From: Nicotiana tabacum
Lineage: Eukaryota; Streptophyta; Magnoliopsida; Solanales; Solanaceae
Direction of reading: 5' to 3'
Assembly: GCF_000715075.1 (NCBI RefSeq)
Contig: NC_134095.1
Location: 64,175,990 to 64,239,989, forward strand
Length of the DNA: 64,000 nt
Shown: positions 46,060 to 57,326 of the stretch, piece by piece
How positions within the stretch are numbered: the stretch's first letter is position 1
Layout of the letters: each line of letters opens with the position of its first letter
Position numbers and translations under genes: made by a program
The notes under the pieces: model-generated
Seen by the model: only the letters and a program-made list of their open reading frames with translations
What the model was told of the DNA's origin: nothing
Database searches by the model: none

Positions 46060-46484
46060 GGAATATATGCCAAACTCCCCATACTCACCTCCTTCTTACT
46101 AAAGGCATCGGCCACCACATTGGCCTTCCTCGGATGGTACAAGATAGTAATATCATAATCCTTTAGCAACTCCAACCATCTTCGCTACCTCAAATTGAGA
46201 TCCTTCTGCTTGAACAAATGTTGGAGGCTACGATGATCAGTAAACACCTCCCAAGACACACCATACAAGTGATGCCTCCAAATCATCAACGCGTGAAGAA
46301 TGACAGCCAACTCCATATCATGAACAGGGTAGTTCTTCTCATGGGGCTTTAACTGACGAGAAGCATAAGCAATAACTCTACCCTCTTGTATCAACACACA
46401 CCCAATACAAACTATTAAAGCATCACAATACACGGTATATAAACATGAAGCTGATGGCAAAACTGACACTAGAGTTATGGTCAA
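46060..46484 (-). pseudogene. RH: E6-A RNase H
   Basis: Minus strand. [21 protein letters not shown], then [39 protein letters not shown] and [18 protein letters not shown] (46185-46484), then a stop at RW where relatives have QRRW. It resumes [25 protein letters not shown] to about 46075. The catalytic pattern (D in YCDA, E replaced in MELAVILHA context, D in TDHRS) is mostly retained. Confidence 0.87.
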
Positions 46485-47270
46485 GGCAGTCTTAAGCTTC
46501 TGAATAGAGCACCCTTTTGAGACAACTTAGTCAAGGGCGATGCGATAGATGAGAACCCCTGAACAAACCGGCGGTAACAACCCGCCAAACCAAGAAAGTT
46601 GCGAATCTCCATGGCTGAGGACTGTCTGGGCCAACTCTGAACCGCCTCTATCTTCTTTGGATCAGCCTGAATACCCTCGCTGGACACCACGTGCCCCAAG
46701 AAAGCCGTTGAAGTGAGCTAGAACTCACACTTGGAGAACTGTGCATAAAGCTTCCCCTCCCTCAATCTCTGCAACACAACTCTCAAATGCTCTGTGTGCT
46801 CCTCCTAACTACGCGAGTATACCAAAATATCATCAATGAATACTATGACAAACGATTCGAGATAAGGCCGAAACACGTTGTTCATCAAATGCATGAATGC
46901 TGCTGGGGCATTGGTCAGCCCAAAAGACATCACCAAGAACTCATAATGACCATATCGGGTCCTGAATGTTGTCTTAAGAATATCCGAGTCCCTGATCTTC
47001 AACTGGTGATAACCTAAACGGAGATCAATCTTGGAGAACACTCTCGCTCCCTGAAGTTGGTCAAATAAATCATCGATATGAGGCAAATGATACGTGTTCT
47101 TGATTGTTACTTTGTTCAAATAGAACCAGCTTGTAATCACATGATACTGCTTGTAATCAATGCACATCCTCATAGTTCCATCCTTTTTCTTCACAAATAG
47201 AACCAGCGCACCCCAAGGCAACACACTAGGCCGAATGAACCCCTTATCAAGGAGTTCATGAAGCTGCTCC
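46485..47270 (-). pseudogene. RT: E6-A reverse transcriptase (27-bp insertion in the core)
   Basis: Minus strand. An open stretch at 46805-47224 begins [19 protein letters not shown] and includes [33 protein letters not shown] and the intact catalytic [11 protein letters not shown]. Between CIDYKQ and NKVTIK it has extra residues ([10 protein letters not shown]) where interior B and relatives have RQLNKV. The 27-bp insertion (about 47117-47150) includes ATAGAACCAGC, which also occurs at 47198-47208, so it looks like a locally templated insertion. The thumb (46481-46699) continues after stops near 46720 and 46800, and about 30 residues between RT and RNase H are lost near 46490. Confidence 0.87.
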
Positions 47271-47965
47271 TACAACTTCGCTGGAGCCATATGATATAGT
47301 GGAATAGAAATGGGCTGAGTGCATGCCACCGGGTCAATACCAAAATCAATATCCCTATCCGGTGGCATGCCCGGTAGGTTTGTAGGAAACACATCGAGAA
47401 ACTCCCTCATAATAGGAACAGAATCAATACTAGGAGTCTCTGCATTGACATCCCTCACAAAGGCTAGATATGAAAGACAATCATTTCCAACCATACGTTG
47501 GGCCTTCAAGAATGAAACTACCCTACTGGAACATAATCAGTTGAACCTCGCTACTCGATCCGTGTCACACCCGGCATAGCCAACGTCACTGTCTTAGCAT
47601 GACAGTCTAAAATAGTGTGACATGGAGATAGCCAATCCATGTGCAATATAAAATTGAAGTCTACTATACACAACTACAAAAGATCCACTCGTGTCTTTAG
47701 ACCCTCATAGTCACAACACATGACCAGCACACATGGTCTACAACAACAGTATTGCCCACCGGAGTAGATACACAAACAGATGAAACATGAGACTCATGAG
47801 ACGTATCCAAATAACGAGCAAAGTATGATTACACATAAGAATAAGTGGAACCGGGATCAAATAAAATAGAGGCATCTCTGTGGCAGACTGAGACAATACC
47901 TGTAATCACGGCATCTAAAGCAATAGCATCGGGCCTAGCTGGAAGTGCATAGAAACGGGTCTGAT
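47271..47965 (-). pseudogene. pro: E6-A protease (broken)
   Basis: Minus strand. The active-site segment reads ILFDPGSTYSYV then a stop, at about 47830-47880. Several stops follow in the DxxLGMDWLSP-equivalent region (47590-47660). The linker MKAQRMVGNDCLSYLAFVRD, then PIMREFLDVFPTNLPGMPP, is open at 47270-47509. Confidence 0.83.
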
Positions 47966-49440
47966 CGCCACCTGATTGACCTCCCCCTCTAGGGCGACCC
48001 CTAGTTGACTGACCTCCACCCCTAGCTGGCTAGGTGGGTGGTGGTGAAGTAAGTGGCGCTAAAGTCGATGGCAGACTCCTCCACTGAGATGAACCCCCAA
48101 GACGACGAGGACACTGCCTCCATATATGAACCATCTCTCTACACTCATAGCAACTCTCGGGTGCTGGAGACGGGGACTGAAGGGAACCCCTAGCACCGGA
48201 ATGACTAGCAGATGCACCTAGCATAGAAGAGCCCTGAACTGATGGAGCACGGGACGAACTCTGAACTGGAAGGGCACTAAGTAATGATTGGCCCTAATGA
48301 GAACTGTGAGAACCATGACCCGATGACGCCCCATGATAACCTGGGCGAGCTAGCTGAGCATGCCTAAATGGACGGCCTCTACCGTGCTAAAACTGACCTC
48401 TTGAAGGAGCACCACCATAACTACCAGATCCTCGAGGCCTCTTGGCCTCCCTCTCATCTCGTTCCTGGCAACAAACTGACTCAATCTCGCGTGCAATGTC
48501 TACAACCTCCTCAAAAGTAGCACCAAACACCCTTTCCCTGATCATGAGAATACGAAGCTGATATGTGAGGCCATAAATGAACCTCTTAATCCTCTCTCTC
48601 TCTCTTTATAGGAACCAACCAAATAGTATGACGAGATAACTCCGAGAACCTCATCTTATACTGCATCACAGTCATCTCTCCCTGGCGCAACCACTCAAAC
48701 TGCCTACGCAACTCCTCTCTGCGAGACTACGGCACATACTTCTCAAAAAAGAGAATAGAGAACTGCTGCCAGTTAAGGTGTACTGCACCAACAGGCCTAC
48801 GCCTCTCATAAACCTCCCACTAAGTGAAGGCAGCTCCAGAAAATTAAAAAGTAGTGAAAGTGACCCTGCTGGTCTCCAGAATATCCGTTGTACGAAGAAT
48901 CCTCTGACACTTGTCCAAAAATCCCTAAGCATCCTCGCCATCTGCACCATTGAAAGTCGGAGGCTGAAGTCTACCAAACCTCTCCAACCTATGTTGCTCG
49001 TCCTCTAGCATGGCAGGAGATACATAGTCTTGAGCAGCTGCAACCAGCTGGGCTGGATGTGCCCCCGGTGTCTGAAGTCCCTGCACGACCTACTCAGGTA
49101 TGCGAACGGCGGGAGTTTGAGTGCCTCCCCCGGCCTGAGAGGTAGTTGCGGCTATAGTAACTGAGACCTCCTAAGCTAGACCAGTGCATACTGATAGAAT
49201 CTGAGCCAGGACCTCCTAAAGACCCGGAATCACAATGGGCACATCTGGTGCTGCTGGAGCGCCCACAACTAGGACCTGATCCTGAACTGGTGCGGCTGGT
49301 GGATATGTAGGTGCTGCCCTAGCTACTGTGCGGGCCACACCCCTGCCCCTACCACGGCCTTAACCGCGTCCTTGGCCTCTAGTGGCCACAACTAGTGGTA
49401 TTGGTGGTCGTCCATCCTTACCGGTCGCTCATGTCCTCAC
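47966..49440 (-). pseudogene. gag: E6-A gag (start codon lost, many stops)
   Basis: Minus strand. The family start MVRTRATG is here ACG-VRT-stop-ATGKDGRPP: the ATG became ACG (about 49440) and the next Arg codon became TGA. The gag core (EDEQHRLERFGRLQPPTFNG, then RILRTTDILETSRVTFTTF, then WLRQGEMTVMQYKMRFSELS) runs 48560-49010 with several TAG codons. A CCHC knuckle, CYECREMVHIWRQC, lies at 48110-48155. The frame changes near 48600, where a TCTCTC-run slip seems to have occurred, and near 48400. Confidence 0.85.
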
Positions 49441-49628
49441 CGTCTGTGAAAGAATAGAACAATAGAAGTTTAGTACTCGGATCAACAGATTCGCACGATA
49501 AGAATTTCAAGAATATGAAGTTTTCTTAAAGGTTCTTCAGCCTCTCAAGGATAAATACTGACGTCTCCGTACTAATTCACGAGACTCTAATAAGCCTGTT
49601 CATGACTCGTAAGACCTATGTAACCTAG

Positions 49629-49640
49629 GCTCTGATACCA
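49629..49640 (-). other. E6-A primer-binding site, initiator tRNA-Met type
   Basis: On the minus strand this reads TGGTATCAGAGC, an exact canonical match, three bases inside LTR-B. It shows LTR-B serves as 5' LTR for interior A. Confidence 0.92.
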
Positions 49641-51461
49641 ACTTGTCACGACCCTAAACCCAGACCCAATCGTGATGTCGCCTCTTGTGAAGACAAGCCA
49701 GCCGACATAGACCCTCAAATAAATTGACAAATATAATAATTCATAATTAAGTCATAAAAATGATAAATCCCCAAAATAAAGTGAAATATATCAACTGTGG
49801 AAACAAACAGAGCCCAACATCGGGGTGTAACTAGTCATGAGCATCTAACCATTTATCTAAGAGAACGAACAGTTTATACAGTCTATTGCAGAACTAGAGC
49901 ACGGAAAATAACATAGGAGAGAGAAACACTGGACTCCGAACGCCGAGCAGCTACTTAGTGGACTCCGAATGGCCTGCTAGGAGCAATCAACCCTCACTGG
50001 CGGGACCCAAAGCTCCTAAATCTGCACACATGGTGCAGGGAGTAATGTGAGTACGCCAACTTAGTGAGTAATAAAAATAAATGAAGACTGAGCGATAAGA
50101 AAACACATAAAACACAGCAAAATGCTACAAAGAGGCAGTGAAAGCCAATACAACGCAATAAAACAGTGAAATCTTATAGAAACACCTTAGTTTAGTATAA
50201 GCTTCTTAAAACACCTTTTTATCAGTTAAACAAGTAAATGAAAAGCAGCGAGAAAAGATGAACACAAAAAATCATCCCCTCGGGCACAATATCAACTAAA
50301 TCAGCCCCTCGGGCAATAACATGGAACAACACCAGCCCCTCGGTCTATATCACATATCACACTGGGTACTCACACTCACTGGGGGTGTACAGACTCCGGG
50401 AGGGGCCTCTTATGGCCCAAGAGCAGTATCAAGCCATCTCATGGCATAATCAAATAGGCTCTCGGCGTCATATCAAGCCACCTCATGGCGTACAACTCGG
50501 CCCCTCGGCCTTATAATCATAATCAGTACAACAATGCTATGGCGTGCAGCCCGATTCCATAATAATCCTCACAACACAGGCCTTCGGCCCTACTCAGCTA
50601 GAAATTTCTAAAAGCCACTCGGGCGTAGTAAAATGTGATGCTCAACCCAAAATATCATTTAAGATGCCAAAACCGAGTAAACATGGCTGAGTTATAAAAA
50701 TAGTAGAATATAGCATGACTGAGTACAGGAATAAAGTCAAAACAGTGAGAAAATAGTAGTAAAAATTCCCCAAGGGTCCAAAATAGTTGGCTCATGGCCC
50801 AAATATGGAATTCAACCCAAAACATGATGATAGCGAACAGTTTTCAATCAAATACACGGTAAAACAGTCATTAAGGATGGACTAAGTCACAATCCCCATC
50901 GGTGCACGACCACATTTACAATCATTACTCACCTTTATCCAGTCTAAACACTAGCCTATGATGTCTTTGCCTCTTGAATTGGCCTTTGGATGCTTCAAAT
51001 CTAACCAAAATCAATGCAAAACCATCAAAATATGCTAAGGGAACAAAGCCCACTCGAAAGAAATCATATTACAACACAAATCCCGAAATTGGCCAAATCC
51101 TACCCCCGGGCCCATATCTCGGAATTTGATAAAAATTACATCAATAGACTTCTTGTGACTTCCCGAGTTCATTCATATCAAAAGCACCAAAATCCAACCA
51201 CAAACAACCACTCAAATCCCAAATTCTAGGTCTTCAATTACAAGCCCTAGTTCTTCAATATTTAGGCTTAAATTCTACAAACTCTAGGATTAATTAGGTA
51301 GAAATCACATTACGATTGAGTATTTAGTCCATAAATCTTACCTCCAAGTGTTCCCCCTTGATTCCCTCTTCAATCCCCTTCAAAAAGCTTCAAAATCGCC
51401 CCAAAATGGAGGAACTTAGGCTCAAAATCGCGGAAATGGATCTTTTAAACATTCTACCCCA

Positions 51462-51830
51462 GATTGACCTCCCCCTCTAGGGCGACCCCTAGCTGACTAA
51501 CCTCCACCCCTAGCTAGTTGGGTGGGTGGTGGTGAAGTAATTGGCGCTGAAGCCGATGGCTGACTCCTCTACTGAGTGAACCCCCAAGACGACGAGGACA
51601 CTACCTCCACATATGACCCATCTCTCCACACGCATAGCAACTTCCGGGTGCTGGAGACGGGGACTGAGGGGAACCCCTAGCACGGGAATGACTAAAAGAT
51701 GTCATGATCACAGGTATTGTCTCAGTCTGCCACAAAGATGCCTCTGTATTATTTGATCCCGGTTCCACTTATTCTTATGTGTCATCATAACTCAGTCTTT
51801 ATTACTCTATTTTGATACATAAAATGATAT
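51462..51830. other. Rearranged gag/protease/LTR patch with an internal inversion
   Basis: 51462-51702 matches the gag zinc-knuckle region on the minus strand (compare 47975-48215). At a shared AGATG the orientation flips: 51700-51787 reads on the plus strand as the protease active-site segment (VMITGIVSVCHKDASVLFDP). 51788-51830 continues on the plus strand as an inverted LTR piece (compare 42575-42650). Direct minus-orientation LTR-B2 resumes at 51831. Confidence 0.82.
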
Positions 51831-52619
51831 TTTGGATTGAGCATCACAGTTGGCACGAGGCCCAAATATGGCATTCATCCCAAAACATGATGATAGCAAA
51901 AAGTTTTCAATCAAATGTGCAGTAAAACAGTCATTCCGGACGGACTAACTCATAATCCATAACAGTATACGACTCCACGCTGGTCATCTAGTGTGTGCAT
52001 CACCTCAATATAACACAGCGATGTGAAATCTGGGGTTTTATATCCTCAGGACAACAAACATTTACAATCATTACTCACCTCTACCCAGTCCAAACTCTAG
52101 TCCGTGATGCCTTTGCCTCTCGAATCGGCCTCTGGATGCTCCAAATCTAACCAAAATCAATGCAAAACCATCAGTATATGCTAAGGGAACAAAGCCCACT
52201 CGAAAGAAATCAAATTACAACACAAATCCCGAAATTGGCCAAACCCGACCATCAGGCCCACGTCTCGGAATCTGATAAAAATTACATCAATAGACCCCTT
52301 ATCACTCCCTAAGTTCATTCATATCAAAATCACCAAAATCCAACCACAAACGACCCCTCAAATCCCAAATTCTAGGTCTCCAATTACAAGCCCTAGTTCT
52401 TCATTACTTAGGCTTAAATTTTACAAATTCTATGATTAATTAGGTAGAAATCACATTAGGGTTGAGCATTAAGTCCATAAATCTTACCTCCAAGTGTTCC
52501 CCCTTGATTCCCTCTTCAATTCCCTTCAAAAAGCTTCAAAATCGCCCAGAAATGGAGGAACTTAGACCCAAAATCGTAGAAATGGGTCTTTTAAACATTC
52601 TGCCCAGCACTTAAAATCT

Positions 52620-52880
52620 CTTCTTTGCGAATGCGGTCAATGCCTCTCGTTCGCGAAGCACAAATTTGAGTTGACCAATTTTTCCTTCTTCGCAAACGCG
52701 GCTCCCCTCTCGCGAACACGGAGGCTCAGCTTCACATCCCATCGCGAACGCGGCTTCCCTCTCACGAACACATGGCTCAATGACCCCAGCCCCTTCGCGA
52801 ACGTGAAGGACGATCTTCCAACCTCACATCCTAACCCTTTGCGAACGCGAGGGTCCACTCGCGAACGCGAAGAACAACTA
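52620..52880 (-). repeat. CpG-rich GCGAACGCGA block in E6 LTR-B
   Basis: Same motif type as in LTR-A, with CTTCGCAAACGCGG, CTCGCGAACACGG and ACTCGCGAACGCGAAG. TTTAAAAGA lies about 30 bp downstream in LTR orientation (52584-52591 on the plus strand). Confidence 0.82.
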
Positions 52881-53574
52881 TCTGCAACAACAGATTTTTT
52901 GCAATTTTATCCAACTTGAAATGGTCCGTTTAACCACCCAAAACTAACCCAAGGCCCTCGGGACCTCAACCAAACATGCCAACATATTCCATAACATCAT
53001 TCAAACTTGTTCCAACCTTCGAAGCGCTCAAAGCAATATCAAAACACCAAATTTGCATCGGATTCAAGCATAAGAATTCTAAAAACATTCAAATTTCGCT
53101 TTCGATCAAAATGTCTATCAAATCACGTCCGAATGACCTGATATTTTGCACACACATCCCAAATGACACAACGGACCTACTGCAACTCCCAGAATTATAT
53201 TCCGACCTCTATATCAAAATCTCACCTATCAACCGGAAAACGCCAAAATTCCAATTTTACCAATTCAATCCTAAATCTACTTCATACATCCAAAAAACAT
53301 TCTCATCACGCTCCTAAGTCCCAAATCACCTCCCGAAGCTATCCGAACCATCAGAACTCACATCCGAGCCCTTTAACATATAAGTCAACATCCAGTTGAC
53401 TTTTCCAACTTAAGCTTACTCAAAAGAGACTAAGTGTCTCAAACCTTACCAAAACCTTACCGAACCCGAGCCAACCAACCCGATAACACATAATACAGTT
53501 GAACAAGGCAATAATAAGCAGAAATTGGGGAAACAGAGCGGTAACCCATGAAACGATCGGCCGGGTGGTTACAT

Positions 53575-54925
53575 CCTCCCCCTCTTAAACAAACGTTCGT
53601 CCTCGAACGAGTCAAGAAACATACCTGAAGCCTTAAATAGGTGAGGATATCTACTCTACATCTCCCGCTCGGTCTCCCAGGTAGCCTCCTCCATGGGCTA
53701 ACCTCTCCATTACACTTTCACTGAAGCTATATCCTTTGACCTCAACTTCTGAACCTGACGCTCCAAAATAGCCATTGGCTCCACATCATAAATCAAATCA
53801 TCATCTAACTGAACTGTGTTGAAGTCCAAAACATGAGACGGATCCCCAATATACTTTTGGAGCATAAAAACATGAAATACCAGATGCACAGTTGACAAGC
53901 TGGGTGGCAAAGCAAGCTCAGAAGCCACCTCTTCAATTCTCCGAAGCACCTCAAAAGGCCCAATGAACTGAGGACTCAATTTACCTTTCTTCCCAAATCT
54001 CATAACATCCTTCATAGTTGAACCTTCAACAGAACCTTCTCACCAACCATGTTGGACACATCCCGAACCTTCTTGTCATCATAACTCTTTTGTCTCGACT
54101 GTGCTGTATGAAGCCTCTCCTGAATTACCTTCACCTTTTCTAAAGCATCTTGCACCAAGTCTATCCCCAATAGCCTAGTCACCCGGCTCAAACCAACCAA
54201 TTGGAGATCTACACCACCTCCCATACAAAGCCTCATATAGAGATATTTGAATACTCGACTGGTAGCTGTTGTTATAGAAAACTCTACGAGTGGTAGAAAC
54301 TGATCGCATGATCCTCCGAAATCAATCACATAAGCGCACAACATGTCCTTCAATATCTGAATAGTGCGCGAGGACTGCTCGTCCGTCTGAGGGTGAAAAG
54401 TTGTGCTCAACTCAACCTGAGTACCCAACTCTCACTGCACAATCCTCCAAAACTGTGAAGTAAACTGAGTGCCCCTATCTGAAATGATAGAAATTGGGAC
54501 ACCATGCAAACAAACAATCTCTCGGATATAGATCTCTGCCAACCGCTCTGAAGAATAGATAGTACATATACGAATGAAGTGCGTGGACTTGGTCAGCCAA
54601 TCCACAATCACCCAAATAGCATCGAACTTCTTCAAAGTCCATGGGAGCCCAACTCCAAAGTCCATGGTGATCCGCTCCCACTTCTAGTCTGGAATATCCA
54701 TCTGCCGAAGCAAGTCACCTGGTTTCTAATGCTCATATTTCACCTACTAACAATTGAGACACCGAGCTACAAATCCCACAATGTCCTTCTTCATTCTCCT
54801 CCACCAATAATGATGTCTCAGATCCTGATACATCTTCGTGGCACCCGGATAATGGAATACCGCGAGCTATGGGCCTCCTCCAGAATCAACTTCCGAAGCT
54901 CATCTACATTGGGCACACATATCCG
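53575..54925 (-). pseudogene. INT: E6-B integrase and chromodomain (broken)
   Basis: Minus strand. From right to left: zinc segment (HSSRYSI, then a one-base change; CLNC-equivalent carries stops near 54735-54750), core start [20 protein letters not shown] (54600-54665), second Asp in [19 protein letters not shown], and HPQTDEQSSRTIQ, where the catalytic Glu is Ser. After DFGGSCDQFLPLVEF the frame shifts (54240-54290). The tail MKDVMRFGKKGKLSPQFIGPFEVL to DIASVKV (53710-54015) is open, ending at a stop within the chromodomain where relatives have VQWRG. Confidence 0.86.
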
Positions 54926-55089
54926 GCGTTGCATCCTCAACACCGCATCATCACCAATGGTCACATCTCTGGCATCATCGTGCTGAACTCTGTCCTTACG
55001 GACAGGCAAATGAGGATCATCATACTGGCGCTCTCTGATGCGATCAAATAAAGAAGACCGAGAAATCACACAAGCCAATACTCGACTGG

Positions 55090-55590
55090 GCTACGAAATA
55101 TCTAACCTCACAAACCGATTGGCCAAGGCCTGAACATCAACTGCAAGAGGTCTCTCCCCAACTGTAATATATGCCAAACTCCCCAAACTCGCCGTCTTTC
55201 TACTCAAGTCATCGGCCACCACATTGGCCTTCCCCGGATGGTACAAAATAGTAATATCATAATCCTTTAGCAACTCCAACCATCTCCGCTACCTCAAATT
55301 GAGATACTTCTGCTTGAACAAGTGCTAGAGGCTATGATGATCAGTAAACACCTCACAAGATACACCATACAATTAATGCGTCCAAATCTTTAACGCGTGA
55401 ACAATGGCAGCCAACTCCAAATCATGAACAGGGTAGTTCTTCTCATGGGGATTCAAATGATGAGAAGCATAAGCAATAACTCAACCTTCCTACATCAACA
55501 CACACCCAATACCAACTCTCGAAGCATCACAATACACGGTATATGAACCTGAAGTTGATGGCAAAACTAACACTGGAGTTGTGGTCAAGG
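55090..55590 (-). pseudogene. RH: E6-B RNase H
   Basis: Minus strand. [21 protein letters not shown] and VGIGCVLM are open to 55490. A stop at about 55487 and several in the middle (55290-55400) follow. [20 protein letters not shown] to VVADDLSRK (55190-55279) is open again. Confidence 0.85.
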
Positions 55591-56400
55591 TTGTCTTGAG
55601 CTTCTGAAAGCTCTTCTCACACCCATCCGACCATACGAATGGAGCACCCTTCTGAGTCAACTTGGTCAAGGGCGACGTGATAGATGAGAATCCCTGAACA
55701 AACCGACGATAATAACCCGCCAAACCAAGAAAGCTGCGAATCTCTGTGGCTGAGGACGGTATAGGCCAACTCTGAACCGCCTCTATCTTCTTCGGATCAA
55801 CCTGAATACCCTCACTGGACACCACGTGCCCCAAGAAAGCCACTGAATTGAGCCAAAACTCATACTTGGAGAACTTTGCATACAGCTTCTCCTCCCTCAA
55901 TCTCTACAACACAACTCTCAAATTCTCTGCATGCTCCTCCTAACTACGTGAATACACCAGAATATCATCAATGAACACTATGAAAAACGAGTCGAGATAA
56001 GGCCGGAACACATTGTTCATCAATTGCATGAACGCTGCTAGGGCATTGGTCAGCCCAAAAGACATCACCAAGAACTCATAATGACAATATCGGGTCTTGA
56101 AAGCCATCTTAAGAATATCCGAGTCCCTAATCTTCAACTGGTGATAACCTGAACAGAGATCAATCTTGGAGAACACCTTCGCTCCCTGAAGTTGGTCAAA
56201 CAAATCATCAATGCGAGGCAGAGGATACTTGTTCTTAATTGTTACTTTGTTCAACTGCCTATAATCAATGCACATCCTCATAGTGCCATCCTTCTTCTTT
56301 ACAAATAGAACCATCGGACCCCAAGACGACACACTAGGCCGAATGAACCCCTTGTCAAGAAGTTCCTGAAGTTGCACCTTTAACCCCTTCAACTTCGCTG
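55591..56400 (-). pseudogene. RT: E6-B reverse transcriptase
   Basis: Minus strand. It lies at the end of the longest open stretch of the array, 288 codons (55940-56806). The core motifs are all present: [74 protein letters not shown] and catalytic [12 protein letters not shown] single stop at about 55937 separates it from the thumb (55600-55900; [48 protein letters not shown]). Of all reverse transcriptases in the window this has the fewest lesions. Confidence 0.9.
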
Positions 56401-57060
56401 GTGCCATACGATACGGTGGAATAGAAATGGGCTGAGTGCCTGACACCAGATCAATACCAAAATCAATATCCCTGTTCGATGGCCTGCCCAACAGGTCTGC
56501 AGGAAAGACATCGGGAAAATTCCTCACAACAGGAATAGAATCAATACTAGGAGTCTCTATATCGACATCCCTCACAAAGGCTAGATATAAAAGACAACCC
56601 TTCCCAACCATCCGCTGGGCCTTCAAGAATGAAATTACCTTACTGGGAGCATAATCAGTCGAGCCTCGCCAATCAATCCGTGGCACACCCGGCATAGTCA
56701 ATGTCACTATCTTAGCATGACAGTACAAAATAGTACGACACGGAGATAGCCAATACATGCCCAACATAACATCGAAGTCTACCATACATAACAACAACAT
56801 ATCCACTCAGGTCTCCAGACCCCCAATAGTCACCATACATGACCGGTACACACGGTCTACAATAAAAGTATCGTCCACCAAAGTAGATACACAAACAGAT
56901 GAAACAAGAGACTCATGGGGCGTATCCAAATAAAGAGACAAGTATGATGAACCAAAAGAATAAGTGGAACCGGGATCAAATAATATAGAGGCATCTCTGT
57001 GGTAGACTAAGAAAATACCTGTGATCACGGCATCTGAAGCAATAGCATCGGGCCTAGCTG
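56401..57060 (-). pseudogene. pro: E6-B protease
   Basis: Minus strand. The active-site segment SILFDPGSTYSFGSSYLSLY is open (56807-57028). A frame change follows near 56810. Then [20 protein letters not shown], with Tyr for the family's Asp, continues into the linker [20 protein letters not shown] in the same frame as the reverse transcriptase. Confidence 0.86.
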
Positions 57061-57326
57061 GAAGTGCATAGAAACGGGCCTGACCTCCACCTGATCGACC
57101 TCCCCTCTAAGGCGACCCCTAGTTGACTGACCTCCACACCTAGCTGGTTGGGTGGGTGATGGTAAAGTAACTGGCGCGGAAGCCGATGGCTGACTCCTCT
57201 GTTGAGATGAACCCCCAAGACGACGAGGACACTGCCTCCACATATGACACATCTCTCCACACTCATAGCAACTCCCAGGTGCTGGAGATGGGGACTAAAA
57301 AGAACCCCTAGCACCGGAATAACTAG
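57061..57326 (-). pseudogene. gag: E6-B gag, zinc-knuckle end only
   Basis: Minus strand. Only the C-terminal gag remains, with CCHC knuckle CYECGEMCHMWRQC at about 57230-57275 and the Ser/Pro/Gln-rich tail. Upstream (to the right) it joins directly to the middle of LTR-C at ACTAGC|GTACAAC near 57326, so about 1.2 kb of gag, the primer site and the inner end of the LTR are missing. Confidence 0.83.

Larger units (their letters stand above)
49644..53574 (-). repeat. E6 LTR-B, composite and rearranged (3931 bp)
   Basis: Two overlapping LTR parts joined by foreign sequence. B1 (49644-51461) matches LTR-A from its TGTCACGACCC end up to the TTTAAAC/ATTCT region. B2 (51831-53574) restarts about 700 bp earlier in LTR coordinates and runs to the GGCCGGGTGGTTACA end. 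Between them lies a gag/protease/LTR patch (51462-51830). B2 and LTR-C share a CACGCTTGTCATCTAG-like stretch of about 90 bp (51970-52060; 57750-57815) absent from LTR-A and B1, so B1 and B2 probably derive from different subfamily copies. Confidence 0.87.
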
